Shown: piece after piece, positions 43,612 to 52,354 of the stretch
How positions within the stretch are numbered: position 1 is the stretch's first letter
Layout of the letters: every line of letters begins with the position of its first letter
Assembly (NCBI RefSeq): GCF_012641265.1
Contig: NZ_JABAHZ010000002.1
Location: 930,001-994,000 of the forward strand
DNA: 64,000 nt
Reading direction: 5' to 3'
DNA from: Chitinophaga eiseniae
GTDB taxonomy: Bacteria > Bacteroidota > Bacteroidia > Chitinophagales > Chitinophagaceae
Position numbers and translations under genes: made by a program
Notes under the pieces: model-generated
Database searches by the model: none
What the model was told of the DNA's origin: nothing
Seen by the model: only the letters and a program-made list of their open reading frames with translations

Positions 43612-46600
43612 TTAAAAGTCTACTCCCATTCCAAAGTACCAGATCGGGCTGCCTCTGAAGAAGGCCACTGCCGGCCAGCCAGCATCTGCACGGAGGAAAT
43701 AACCTGCAATGGTGGTACGGGCGCCGAATCCATAACCGCCTACAAAGGGGCCGAGGAAACCCTCTTTCACCCGGGTAACTACGCTGCCGTCATTATTGGG
43801 ATAGTTGCCATAGTTGGCGTCTTTAAACGACAGTTTTCCATTCCAGGCGGTACCTATATCTATAAACGAAGTTACCTGGAAGTTACGCAGGAAAGCAGAG
43901 TTAATGGGCTTGTCGATGAAGGTGGAAAATACCGGCAAACGCAATTCTGTATTCAGCAACATCACATTATTACCATTCCTGGCATTTTGCTTATAACCAC
44001 GCAGGTTCTCAGCCAGGGTTTGATACGCATAATTGGCGCTGGTATTTACCTTGTTGCTGGTATTGATCTGCGGATTTAACCAGTTGTCTACACCACCCAG
44101 GTAATACAGCAACTTGCGTGAACCCCACGACATATCCATGGCAAAACGGGTAGCCCAGATAAAGTTGCGGTAAATCTTTTCATAATGGCGAATGTCCACG
44201 CCCATGTTATACGTAAACCTTCCCTTACCAGCAGGGGTGCTGCCATTAAATAATTCATTAAGACCGCCGTTGGTCAGCTGGGCATTGGTTTCTCCATAAA
44301 TTTTATAACGGGTACCATTCCAGATATTGATAGCCGGGTTGATGGTATTATCGTACACATATTCCAGGCGCGCTAACGCGTAGGTTTCTTTAAAGTCGGG
44401 CGACATGGCCGATTCCTTATTTTCAGTCTGCACCACCAGCCTGTCGGTACGTATACCGGCAGATAAGCGAATACTTCTTACCTGGTCAAAAGGATACCTT
44501 ACTTCACCCTGGTAAATGTTGGTAATCATTTTAGTATGTACAAAGGCGGAGTCGTTGCCTTGCTGATCTTGAATAACAAAGCCGTTGTTCTTATCTACTT
44601 TACGGTAGTAAGTGAATTTATAGTCAAAACGTTTTTTCAGATAGCTGGTGCTGAAGAAGTATTCAGAGCCCTGGAGGGACGATGGAATACGGAACCCTCC
44701 GTTAAACTTCAGGTCTTCAAATAAATCGCTTACGCCTATACGAATTAATCCGTTTACCGGGTCGGTCAGGCGAATAGGTCCGCTGGGTTGGCCGGTGAAA
44801 GGCTGATATTTATTGATCAACACAGAGTTATCCAGTTGCAGGATCAGGTAATCTGATGCAAACTTGAACTTATACGGGAAGAGTTTTGATTTCTTCAATA
44901 TGGGCTCATCCGCCGTGGCTTTGGGTTTGCCAAACAGGGAAGGCTCACCGGTGGCTGTTTCATTGCCTGTTGGGGCTTTTACAGTGGTATCTGCCGGTTC
45001 GTTGGCAAATTCATTCTGGAAGAAGTTAGGATGTGAGCCGGTATCTTTCGTAGGCGCCTGCGACGTTGGAAAGCCTAAACGCAGGCTATCAGCATGCATC
45101 TGGGACCTCCGGAAGTTGGTAGGTCTTGCATTGATATTTCTTTTCTTCAACGCTACGGTGTCTACTTTCAGCTTCATCAGGCGTTTGATATCGGCATACT
45201 GTACTACTTCCGATACTTCTCCCTTTTCGCCGGTAATGCGTGATTCCTGGATACCATAGGGGTAATTGGAAATCGGGAAACTGTAGGTGGAGTCTTTGGT
45301 AATCATGACTGCTTCTACAGAATCCGGTGCGGTAGTGCCATAGGCAGCCAATGCAGAGTCCAGTTCTTCCGGCTCAGGATTATGAAGGATTTCGGAGCCT
45401 ACATAAAACAGAGAGTCAACGCCTGCGGCCTGGGATTTAAAGAAGCCGGCATAACGGTTACGGATACCGTTGGCATCGGATACAAAGGTGAAGTGCGTGG
45501 TATTGTATTGCATAGGCAGCCTGGCGTTGCCATACTGCAGATCGGTCAATTGGGTAATTTGTTTATCGGCGCTTCTGTTCCAGTTATCCACCATGAAGAT
45601 ATTGAAAGGACGGTTCATCAGCGAGGTGTCGCTACCCCGGCCTTTAGGAGAAGGCCTGTTGGAGGAGTAAATGATACCGCTTTTGCCAGGGAATGCGGCA
45701 AAGGCCGGATCCAGGTCGTCGTATACATCGTTGGTGATCTGTTCTGTTTTTGAATTGCTGATACTATAGGTGAAAATGTCGGTGTGACCATTTTTTACGG
45801 CCGACAGTAACAGGGTATTTTCCTGTACCGGCATATATTTAAAGTCGATGACGCGGTCGAACTGGTTGAGTTCCTGGCGTATAGTGATGCGGGTAATGAG
45901 GTCGTACACCATTAACTTGGTTTTGCCCTCATGCTCGTAGATCACGGCCAGGCGGTTACCTTTGGTGTTCCAGGCCATCTGCGGGTAGTTAGGATCTACC
46001 TGGTTGGCCAGCTGCATAACGCCACTCTTCAGCAATACTTTGGGTTTATTCCAGCCCTGTTGTATTTCTACACGGTATACGCCTTTTTTGAACTCTACTA
46101 CTGCATAGGACGTATTTACCGGGTTGGGATTGAACCGGTAAAAATCTTTTTTAGGTGTGATTTCCTGGGCTACAATAGTGCGGCCCTTGGCAGAAGTTTT
46201 CCTTCTGCGGTTATCTTCCTGGAATCTTTTCTGAAAAAATACGAAGAAGTCCTGGGTAGCTTTTTTAGGTGTTTGGTTCAGTACCTGTTCAAAACCTTTC
46301 TTGAGTCCCCGATTGATACGGGTAATATACATCAGGTAAGGAACGGCATCTTTGCCATATTTGCTTTCCACGTAATACCAGAAAGCCTGGCCGGCCAGCA
46401 GGGCGTGGTCGTAGGCCAGTGCGTTGAAGTTGCTGTATTTACCTGACATGAGGATCAGCTTCAGGTCTTCATCTTGTTTGGCAGTCCAATTTTCGGCGGC
46501 ATAGCCAATAAATCCATCGGTAAACCATTTAGGGAAGTCGATCAGGGCTGCATTTCCGGCAAATTCGCCAATATCTTCCCCAAATAACAAGGTTTCGAGC

Positions 46601-47040
46601 ATAATGCGGGCAATTCCCTGCCGGATCTGGCGCCGGAGATTTTCATGGTTGCCATCGAAATACACGATCATTTTATTACCTACCAGTTTGGTAACCCCGC
46701 CTGTATTTTGCCATTCAATACCAATCCCGATATTGGACTGCTTCATTTCCCCGAAAGAGTTGTAAACCACAATATTAATACGCTGCCTGGGGTTGGTTTC
46801 CATGAACTGCTCCAGTTGGGGTAATTCCTTTTCGGCTACCTGGGCGGCATACTTACCTAGCTCCAGCCCATTCTGGCTGAAATAAGTGTTGAAATGCCTG
46901 CTTTGATAGTATCTCCACTTAAAGTTCTTGAACTGCACTCGATTTTGGCCGAATTCTACTGTATTAGTCTGAGCTTGCGATACTATTGTTCCAAGTAATA
47001 GGGTACCGTGGAATAATAACCGGGTAATAAATCTGTTCAT
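43612..47040 (-). CDS. Outer-membrane protein with peptidase-like N-domain and TolB-type beta-propeller
   Basis: The 1142-residue protein has a signal peptide (ending VSQA near residue 23). An N-terminal domain with GLNPR-like features and an EFAGNAALIDFPKWFTDGFIGYAAE stretch resembles a gluzincin peptidase-MA fold, but without a clear HExxH. A central WD40/TolB-type propeller (NRLAVIYEHEGK, GIIYSSNRPS) follows, then a low-complexity Pro/Thr linker and a C-terminal surface-antigen-like barrel ending GMGVDF. It is anchored in the outer membrane. Related Bacteroidota proteins are annotated as TolB-like; their role is unproven. Confidence 0.8.
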   Translation of the reverse strand: MNRFITRLLFHGTLLLGTIVSQAQTNTVEFGQNRVQFKNFKWRYYQSRHFNTYFSQNGLELGKYAAQVAEKELPQLEQFMETNPRQRINIVVYNSFGEMKQSNIGIGIEWQNTGGVTKLVGNKMIVYFDGNHENLRRQIRQGIARIMLETLLFGEDIGEFAGNAALIDFPKWFTDGFIGYAAENWTAKQDEDLKLILMSGKYSNFNALAYDHALLAGQAFWYYVESKYGKDAVPYLMYITRINRGLKKGFEQVLNQTPKKATQDFFVFFQKRFQEDNRRRKTSAKGRTIVAQEITPKKDFYRFNPNPVNTSYAVVEFKKGVYRVEIQQGWNKPKVLLKSGVMQLANQVDPNYPQMAWNTKGNRLAVIYEHEGKTKLMVYDLITRITIRQELNQFDRVIDFKYMPVQENTLLLSAVKNGHTDIFTYSISNSKTEQITNDVYDDLDPAFAAFPGKSGIIYSSNRPSPKGRGSDTSLMNRPFNIFMVDNWNRSADKQITQLTDLQYGNARLPMQYNTTHFTFVSDANGIRNRYAGFFKSQAAGVDSLFYVGSEILHNPEPEELDSALAAYGTTAPDSVEAVMITKDSTYSFPISNYPYGIQESRITGEKGEVSEVVQYADIKRLMKLKVDTVALKKRNINARPTNFRRSQMHADSLRLGFPTSQAPTKDTGSHPNFFQNEFANEPADTTVKAPTGNETATGEPSLFGKPKATADEPILKKSKLFPYKFKFASDYLILQLDNSVLINKYQPFTGQPSGPIRLTDPVNGLIRIGVSDLFEDLKFNGGFRIPSSLQGSEYFFSTSYLKKRFDYKFTYYRKVDKNNGFVIQDQQGNDSAFVHTKMITNIYQGEVRYPFDQVRSIRLSAGIRTDRLVVQTENKESAMSPDFKETYALARLEYVYDNTINPAINIWNGTRYKIYGETNAQLTNGGLNELFNGSTPAGKGRFTYNMGVDIRHYEKIYRNFIWATRFAMDMSWGSRKLLYYLGGVDNWLNPQINTSNKVNTSANYAYQTLAENLRGYKQNARNGNNVMLLNTELRLPVFSTFIDKPINSAFLRNFQVTSFIDIGTAWNGKLSFKDANYGNYPNNDGSVVTRVKEGFLGPFVGGYGFGARTTIAGYFLRADAGWPAVAFFRGSPIWYFGMGVDF

Positions 47041-47101
47041 ACAGAAAGTATTGATAATATTGTGATCTGTTTTAAAATTAGCCTAAAAAAATCGGGTAGC
47101 A

Positions 47102-47743
47102 ATGATTGAAATACAACAATTCACTTTCGGACCACTGCAAGAGAACACCTTCCTGCTTATTAACGGTAAAAAGGAATGTATAATTATAGACCCCGGATGT
47201 TATTTTCAGGACGAAAGAAAAGAATTATTACAATATATACAAACGCATGGCTTAAATGTTATAAGATTATTGAATACACACTGCCACTTTGATCATATAT
47301 TCGGAAATAAGCTGGTATCGGACACGTATAAACTCCGCCCGGAGTTTCACGAGCTGGAGCAACCCATCCTGGATAATTCCCAGCGGGCAGGCGCCATGTA
47401 CAACATCCCGTTTGAGCCTTCCCCCCAGGCCGGCCGTTACCTGGTTGAAGGAGAAAAGATCCTTTTCGGTACCGATGAAATCACCGTATTGTTTACTCCT
47501 GGCCACTCTCCGGGCAGCGTGTCTTTCTATTGCCCCAGCCAGCAGTTCGTGATCGGAGGCGATGTATTGTTTTTCCAGAGCATTGGCCGGACCGACCTGC
47601 CTGGGGGCAACCACCAGGTGCTGTTACAAAGCATCCGTGAAAAATTATTCGTATTGCCGGATGAGATAAGGGTATTCCCGGGTCATGGGCCTTCTACCAC
47701 CATCGGTTTTGAAAAGAAACATAATCCGTTCCTGGTAGGCTAG
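47102..47743 (+). CDS. MBL-fold metallo-hydrolase (glyoxalase II-like)
   Basis: The 213-residue protein carries the metal-binding motif THCHFDH (His60, His62, Asp64, His65). Further ligands are in PGHSPGSVSF, GGDVLF and FPGHGPSTT. The layout fits small cytoplasmic hydroxyacylglutathione hydrolase-like enzymes that cut thioesters or related bonds. Its stop codon lies one base from the stop of the convergent flippase gene. Confidence 0.92.
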   Translation: MIEIQQFTFGPLQENTFLLINGKKECIIIDPGCYFQDERKELLQYIQTHGLNVIRLLNTHCHFDHIFGNKLVSDTYKLRPEFHELEQPILDNSQRAGAMYNIPFEPSPQAGRYLVEGEKILFGTDEITVLFTPGHSPGSVSFYCPSQQFVIGGDVLFFQSIGRTDLPGGNHQVLLQSIREKLFVLPDEIRVFPGHGPSTTIGFEKKHNPFLVG

Positions 47744-47744
47744 C

Positions 47745-49280
47745 CTATACTTTAATGTATTTGCCAATTACCGGGAAACGGGCAAACTCCTTCTTCTCCA
47801 TACGGAAAATAAACCAGGCATATCCTGCAAATAAAGCAGTAGCCACTGCGAGAGGAAGGGGTTTGACAGCATAGATATCTGCGGGAGATAACACCCGCAT
47901 ATTCAGCCAGCTGAATACATAGTAGGTAAGGATAGCTAATCCTACATAGGTAACCAGTTTAGGGAGATGGTATGGAATAGGATAATACCGCTGCCCCCAT
48001 ACATAGCACACTACCATCTGCACAAAATAACATACCATCGTTGCCAGCGCGGCGCCATAATAGCCCATCACCGGTATCCACCAATAATTGAGCATAAACG
48101 CCAGTACAGCGGTGATAATGGTAATCACAGCACCGGTTTTTGTCCGGTCGGTGAGCTTAAACCAGATGGTGAGGTTATAATATATTCCCAGGAACATATT
48201 GGCCAGCAGTAAAACCGGCACAATGCGCATGCCCTGGTAGTAGAAAGGCGTACGGAGGAAGGCTTTCCAGATACTCAGGTAAAGACTTACAAACAGGAAC
48301 ATGAAGCAGAGCATGATAACAAACAGCTTCATAATACGGGCGTAAATTTTCCGGGGATCTCCACTTTCGGCCTGTTTAAAGAAGAAAGGCTCGGCCCCTA
48401 ACCGGAACGCCTGTATGAACATGGTAATCAATATGGCCAGTTTATAGTTGGCGCTATACAGGGCAATAATCTCTTTTTTGGCTTCCATGTCATTGCCAGG
48501 CAAAAACTGGGGTAAAAACCAGGCTCTGTCAAAGGTTTCGTTCACCATGCCGGCCATCCCCACTATGATGAGGGGAACGGCGTAATGCATCATCTGCTTC
48601 CACAGGCCCATATCAAACTTCCACTCTATTTTCCGTATCTGGGGCAGGAAAAGTACCAGGGTAATGGCACTGCCCAGCATACCACTCAGGTAAATATAGC
48701 CGGTTTGAGCGCTGCCGCCCTGTACATCGGGCAACCAGTGCGCGCCGGAGGCATATAATTTAGGGCATATTACCAGGAAAAATACATTGAAAAAGATGGT
48801 GGTAACAATACCGGCTATACGAATAGCGGCATATTTTACCGGCCTGCCTTCCAGGCGCAACTGGGCGTAGGGAATGGCTGTGAGCGTATCAATGGCCATT
48901 ACCATGACGATATAGGTATAAAACGTAGGATGCCCGTTAAGTCCCGCCAGCTCCCCGGCGTAGGAATTAATAATGGGCGATCGCAGGAATAACAGTATCA
49001 GTGTAATAATGAAGGTAGAACAGAGCAGCGAAATCGTGGAGGTGCCCAGTACATGCGACTTATTCTCTTGTTTGGCAAAACGGAAAAAGGCCGTTTCCAT
49101 ACCATATGTCAGGACAATATTAGCAAACGGGATATAGGCATATACGTTCGACATCTCCCCAAATGAAGCATGGGTCAGGATAGTCAGATAAAAGGGAGTA
49201 AGGAAATAGTTGAGCAGCTTGCTCACAATATTACTCAGCCCATAAAACACGGTTTGTCCTGCCAGTTTCTTGATACTCAA
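47745..49280 (-). CDS. Polysaccharide/lipid-linked oligosaccharide flippase (Wzx-like, MOP superfamily)
   Basis: The protein has about 12-14 hydrophobic segments and a MOP-superfamily pattern (GQTVFYGLSNIVSKLLNYFL at the N-terminus, LGIYYNLTIWFKLTDRTKTG near residue 370). No ATG lies near the N-terminus. The TTG at 49280 (MSIKKLAGQT...) gives the usual family start; another TTG at 49301 would add seven residues. It should move lipid-linked sugars across the inner membrane. No glycosyltransferases adjoin it. Confidence 0.88.
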   Translation of the reverse strand: MSIKKLAGQTVFYGLSNIVSKLLNYFLTPFYLTILTHASFGEMSNVYAYIPFANIVLTYGMETAFFRFAKQENKSHVLGTSTISLLCSTFIITLILLFLRSPIINSYAGELAGLNGHPTFYTYIVMVMAIDTLTAIPYAQLRLEGRPVKYAAIRIAGIVTTIFFNVFFLVICPKLYASGAHWLPDVQGGSAQTGYIYLSGMLGSAITLVLFLPQIRKIEWKFDMGLWKQMMHYAVPLIIVGMAGMVNETFDRAWFLPQFLPGNDMEAKKEIIALYSANYKLAILITMFIQAFRLGAEPFFFKQAESGDPRKIYARIMKLFVIMLCFMFLFVSLYLSIWKAFLRTPFYYQGMRIVPVLLLANMFLGIYYNLTIWFKLTDRTKTGAVITIITAVLAFMLNYWWIPVMGYYGAALATMVCYFVQMVVCYVWGQRYYPIPYHLPKLVTYVGLAILTYYVFSWLNMRVLSPADIYAVKPLPLAVATALFAGYAWFIFRMEKKEFARFPVIGKYIKV

Positions 49281-49350
49281 TTCCCAGAAATTTTGATGCA
49301 AATTACGAATTACGTGTCAGGAAATATTCCATTCCCGGATCTCCAGCCGG

Positions 49351-49749
49351 TTATTCATACCCGCCCCGGCGCTGCTGTTTTTTCTCTGATAACCGTTTTT
49401 TAGACGCTATTCTTTTCTCCCGGGCGGCTTTGGATGGGCGGGTAGGTACCCGTTTCTTGCGGGGAATCAATGCTTTATTGATGATGTCATTCATTTTGGC
49501 AATCACCTCCTGCTTATTCCCCAGCTGGGTACGCGCTGTTTGCGACTTCACCTGGAGCAGCCCCTCTGCGTTGATACGGTTGGCCAGCTTCTCTGTCAGC
49601 ACGGTTTTTTGCTCTTCGGTTAACAAGGCAGATGCCATGATATTGAAATAGCCCTCTACCATCGTTTCCACCTTATTCACATTTTGCCCTCCGCTACCAC
49701 CGCTGCGGGCTGTGCGAAACGTGATTTCAGTGGTCACATTAATATTCAT
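49351..49749 (-). CDS. arfB: Alternative ribosome-rescue peptidyl-tRNA hydrolase
   Basis: The 132-residue protein has the catalytic GGQ motif (SGGSGGQNVNKVET, residues 16-29) and a very basic C-terminal tail (KRIASKKRLSEKKQQRRGG) that in this family enters the mRNA channel of stalled ribosomes. It releases nascent chains from ribosomes stuck at mRNA ends. It lacks the codon-reading domain of RF1/RF2, which separates it from release factors. Confidence 0.94.
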   Translation of the reverse strand: MNINVTTEITFRTARSGGSGGQNVNKVETMVEGYFNIMASALLTEEQKTVLTEKLANRINAEGLLQVKSQTARTQLGNKQEVIAKMNDIINKALIPRKKRVPTRPSKAAREKRIASKKRLSEKKQQRRGGYE

Positions 49750-49863
49750 TTTAATTTATTTTATAATATAAAAAATTGCTTAGGAAAGGCAATTTATTAA
49801 AACTACGGAGAAGATGCCGTTCTTTTTATGAAGAGAGCGGGGCAGATGGGACTACAGAAAGTA

Positions 49864-49892
49864 ACAGGTGGCGGAAGTGGTTAGCCACCTGT
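49864..49892 (-). terminator. Hairpin after the lipoprotein gene
   Basis: Perfect 9-bp arms (49864-49872 and 49884-49892) with an 11-base loop, 20 bases after the stop of the minus-strand lipoprotein gene. Only a weak T-rich stretch follows on that strand. Confidence 0.55.
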
Positions 49893-49911
49893 GTTCGTTT
49901 ATTTCAGTAAA

Positions 49912-50373
49912 TTATAGCTTGCAGGGGATCAGGTAAACACCTGTGGAGTCTTTGGTAATTGGCGCTGGATTGTCATTCAGTAACACGTTATTCACCAGCT
50001 CTCCACAGCAGCCGGCCGATTTCGTTTTTACGTCAACTTTGTACTGTATTGCCTTACCGGGCGTGCCAACACGTAACGACTGCGGTCCGCCTGTCATCAT
50101 GAAAATCATATAGGCGCGTTTACGAACCGGGTCAATCACCTGTCTTACCCGCACCGAGGTATCCATCGCGTGATTTTTCACGCTATCCAGCGGTATCTTG
50201 GCATTGTCTCCATAAACCAGGTCATGCCCGGTATCAGGATCTACCAGTTTAAAATAAAAGGTTAGCGGGCCGTTGTCACATATGATCCCATCGCAGGGGC
50301 CTTTATCTTTAGAAAGGCTACAGGCAGTAAGAAGGGCAACGCTCAAGATAAGCATAGTACAGATACGGGTCAT
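49912..50373 (-). CDS. Hypothetical lipoprotein
   Basis: The ATG at 50373 gives 153 residues with a lipobox ending LTAC (Cys18); an upstream start would spoil the signal peptide. The mature part is a small beta-rich domain with paired Cys (GPCDGIICDNG, AGCCGEL), which may form disulfides. No known family recognised. Confidence 0.75.
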   Translation of the reverse strand: MTRICTMLILSVALLTACSLSKDKGPCDGIICDNGPLTFYFKLVDPDTGHDLVYGDNAKIPLDSVKNHAMDTSVRVRQVIDPVRKRAYMIFMMTGGPQSLRVGTPGKAIQYKVDVKTKSAGCCGELVNNVLLNDNPAPITKDSTGVYLIPCKL

Positions 50374-50468
50374 GCGTAATGATTTTGGTTCCGTTAAAAC
50401 GTTTGTTCCCCGCAAGATGTTACAGATTTAAACGATTTGCTTAATTTTCCGTCGCTAAAAAAGAATCC

Positions 50469-50921
50469 ATGAGGGTAGTTATACAACGCGTCAGTGCGGC
50501 ATCTGTTACGGTAGAGGAAGCGGTAACCGGGCAAATTCAGCAAGGCCTGCTGGTATTGCTGGGAATAGAAGATGCCGACACGCTGGAAGATATCCAGTGG
50601 CTGAGCAGTAAAATCGTTAACCTCCGCATATTCAGCGACGACAACGGGGTGATGAATGTATCCATAAAAGATATACATGGGGATATACTCCTGGTGAGCC
50701 AGTTTACCTTACATGCTTCTACCAAGAAAGGCAACCGCCCTTCGTATATACGTGCCAGTAAGCCAGACGTGGCCATACCATTGTACGAAAAAATGATCGC
50801 GCAATTGGAACATGATTTGGGGACTACCATCCAGCGGGGCATTTTCGGAGCAGATATGAAAGTGTCGCTGCTCAATGATGGCCCTGTTACCATTATTATT
50901 GATTCACATAACCGGGAATAA
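50469..50921 (+). CDS. dtd: D-aminoacyl-tRNA deacylase
   Basis: The 150-residue enzyme removes D-amino acids, and glycine mischarged on tRNA(Ala), from tRNAs. Both active-site motifs are intact: SQFTL (residues 77-81) and NDGPVT (136-141, with the cross-subunit Gly-Pro). Standard length. The next gene (MazG-like) follows after 39 bases. Confidence 0.97.
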   Translation: MRVVIQRVSAASVTVEEAVTGQIQQGLLVLLGIEDADTLEDIQWLSSKIVNLRIFSDDNGVMNVSIKDIHGDILLVSQFTLHASTKKGNRPSYIRASKPDVAIPLYEKMIAQLEHDLGTTIQRGIFGADMKVSLLNDGPVTIIIDSHNRE

Positions 50922-50960
50922 AAGTTCAATCCGTTATCTTTAATAAATAAAATTCAATCC

Positions 50961-51290
50961 ATGACCATTCAGGAAGCCCAGGAAAAAATTGATAGCTGGA
51001 TCAACACCACCGGTGTTCGTTACTTCAGCGAACTTACCAACATGGCCATACTTACAGAAGAAGTGGGAGAAGTGGCCCGCATCATGGCCCGCAAATATGG
51101 TGATCAGTCATCAAAAGAAACGGATAATAAAATGCTGCTGGCCGACGAACTGGCGGACGTGATGTGGGTATTGCTCTGTATCGCCAATCAAACCGGCATT
51201 GACATGACCGTAGCCCTGGAAAAGAATTTCGAGAAGAAAAATATCCGTGATGCGCAAAGGCACCATAATAACCCTAAACTGAAGTCATAG
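50961..51290 (+). CDS. MazG-like nucleotide pyrophosphohydrolase
   Basis: The 109-residue protein has the all-alpha NTP pyrophosphatase motifs LTEEVGEVAR and LADELADVMW (EExxE...ExxD), which bind magnesium. Such house-cleaning enzymes hydrolyse nucleoside triphosphates or dNTPs. TATCTTTA at 50935-50942 resembles a -7 box. Substrate unknown. Confidence 0.9.
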   Translation: MTIQEAQEKIDSWINTTGVRYFSELTNMAILTEEVGEVARIMARKYGDQSSKETDNKMLLADELADVMWVLLCIANQTGIDMTVALEKNFEKKNIRDAQRHHNNPKLKS

Positions 51291-51331
51291 CCTGCACACT
51301 TTTTGTACCTGGCTTCTAAAAAACTACTGTA

Positions 51332-52273
51332 ATGCAAAAACAGAGTAGGCTGAAAATTATCTGGCACGTGCTAAAGCAGTCTGGTAGTGACTTTATAGAC
51401 GATAAAGTACTTAAACTCAGCGCAGCACTGGCTTACTATACCATCTTTTCGGTAGCCCCCATGCTCATTATTATCATCTTTTTATGCGATCTCTTCCTCG
51501 GGAGGGATGCCATAGAAGGCAATATTTATGGGCAAATACGCGGACTGGTAGGCAGTGACGCTGCCCTGCAAATACAGGCGATGATTAAAAATGCGTCGCT
51601 TTCCGGCGATATGAGCTGGGCCACCATCGTGGGATTTGTAACCCTGGTGATCGGCGCTACCGGTGTTTTCGCGGAAATCCAGGATTCTATTAACTATATC
51701 TGGCGACTGAAATCAAAGCCTAAAAAAAATGGGTTGCTGCGGATGATCCTGAACCGGCTCCTCTCCTTTTCCCTGGTAGTCAGCATGGGCTTTATCCTGC
51801 TGGTATCGTTGGCGGTAAATGGCCTGGTAGAGCTGTTTTCTTCGCTGGTGGTACGGCTATTGCCGGGAAAGGTAACCTCCGGTATCCTCTTTTCCCTGGC
51901 CGATTTTGTGGTACCTTTTCTCGTTATCACCACGCTTTTTGCTATCATTTTTAAGGTGCTGCCCGATGCCCGCATCAAATGGAAAGATGTACGGGTGGGG
52001 GCTATTGCCACGGCCATCCTGTTTATGCTGGGTAAATTCGCGATCGGATATTACCTCGGCGCCAGCAGGGTAAGCTCTACCTACGGAGCAGCCGGCTCTA
52101 TTGTGATCATCTTGTTATGGGTATACTATTCTGCTGCCATCCTGTATTTTGGCGCAGTGTTTACCCGTGTATATGTACAGTATTTCGGCGCCCAGATATA
52201 CCCTAATGAATATGCGGTCTGGATCAAGCAAATAGAAATTCCCCATGAGCCTACAAGCGTAGAAGAAGGATAG
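51332..52273 (+). CDS. YihY/BrkB-family inner-membrane protein
   Basis: The 313-residue protein has six hydrophobic segments and typical YihY blocks: DDKVLKLSAALAYYTIFSVAP at the start, SINYIWRLKSKP in the middle and SSTYGAAGSIVIILLWVYYSA near the end. Older annotations as ribonuclease BN are not supported. Function unknown; probable envelope role. Confidence 0.92.
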   Translation: MQKQSRLKIIWHVLKQSGSDFIDDKVLKLSAALAYYTIFSVAPMLIIIIFLCDLFLGRDAIEGNIYGQIRGLVGSDAALQIQAMIKNASLSGDMSWATIVGFVTLVIGATGVFAEIQDSINYIWRLKSKPKKNGLLRMILNRLLSFSLVVSMGFILLVSLAVNGLVELFSSLVVRLLPGKVTSGILFSLADFVVPFLVITTLFAIIFKVLPDARIKWKDVRVGAIATAILFMLGKFAIGYYLGASRVSSTYGAAGSIVIILLWVYYSAAILYFGAVFTRVYVQYFGAQIYPNEYAVWIKQIEIPHEPTSVEEG

Positions 52274-52339
52274 ATTATTTGCTGGCCATCTCTTTATAAG
52301 TTATTTAATAATCGCATACGTATTTTCAAAATTGGCCTT

Positions 52340-52347
52340 TATCTTTG
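52340..52347 (+). promoter_or_regulatory. Putative -7 promoter box of glyS
   Basis: TATCTTTG matches TAnnTTTG, 7 bases before the glyS ATG, implying a very short or absent leader. No clear -33 TTG. Confidence 0.45.
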
Positions 52348-52354
52348 CGCCACT

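Noticed and set aside
49828..49884. 18-codon ORF (ATG at 49828 to TAG)
   Set aside because: It overlaps the terminator hairpin of the neighbouring lipoprotein gene, has no ribosome-binding site and shows no recognisable feature.
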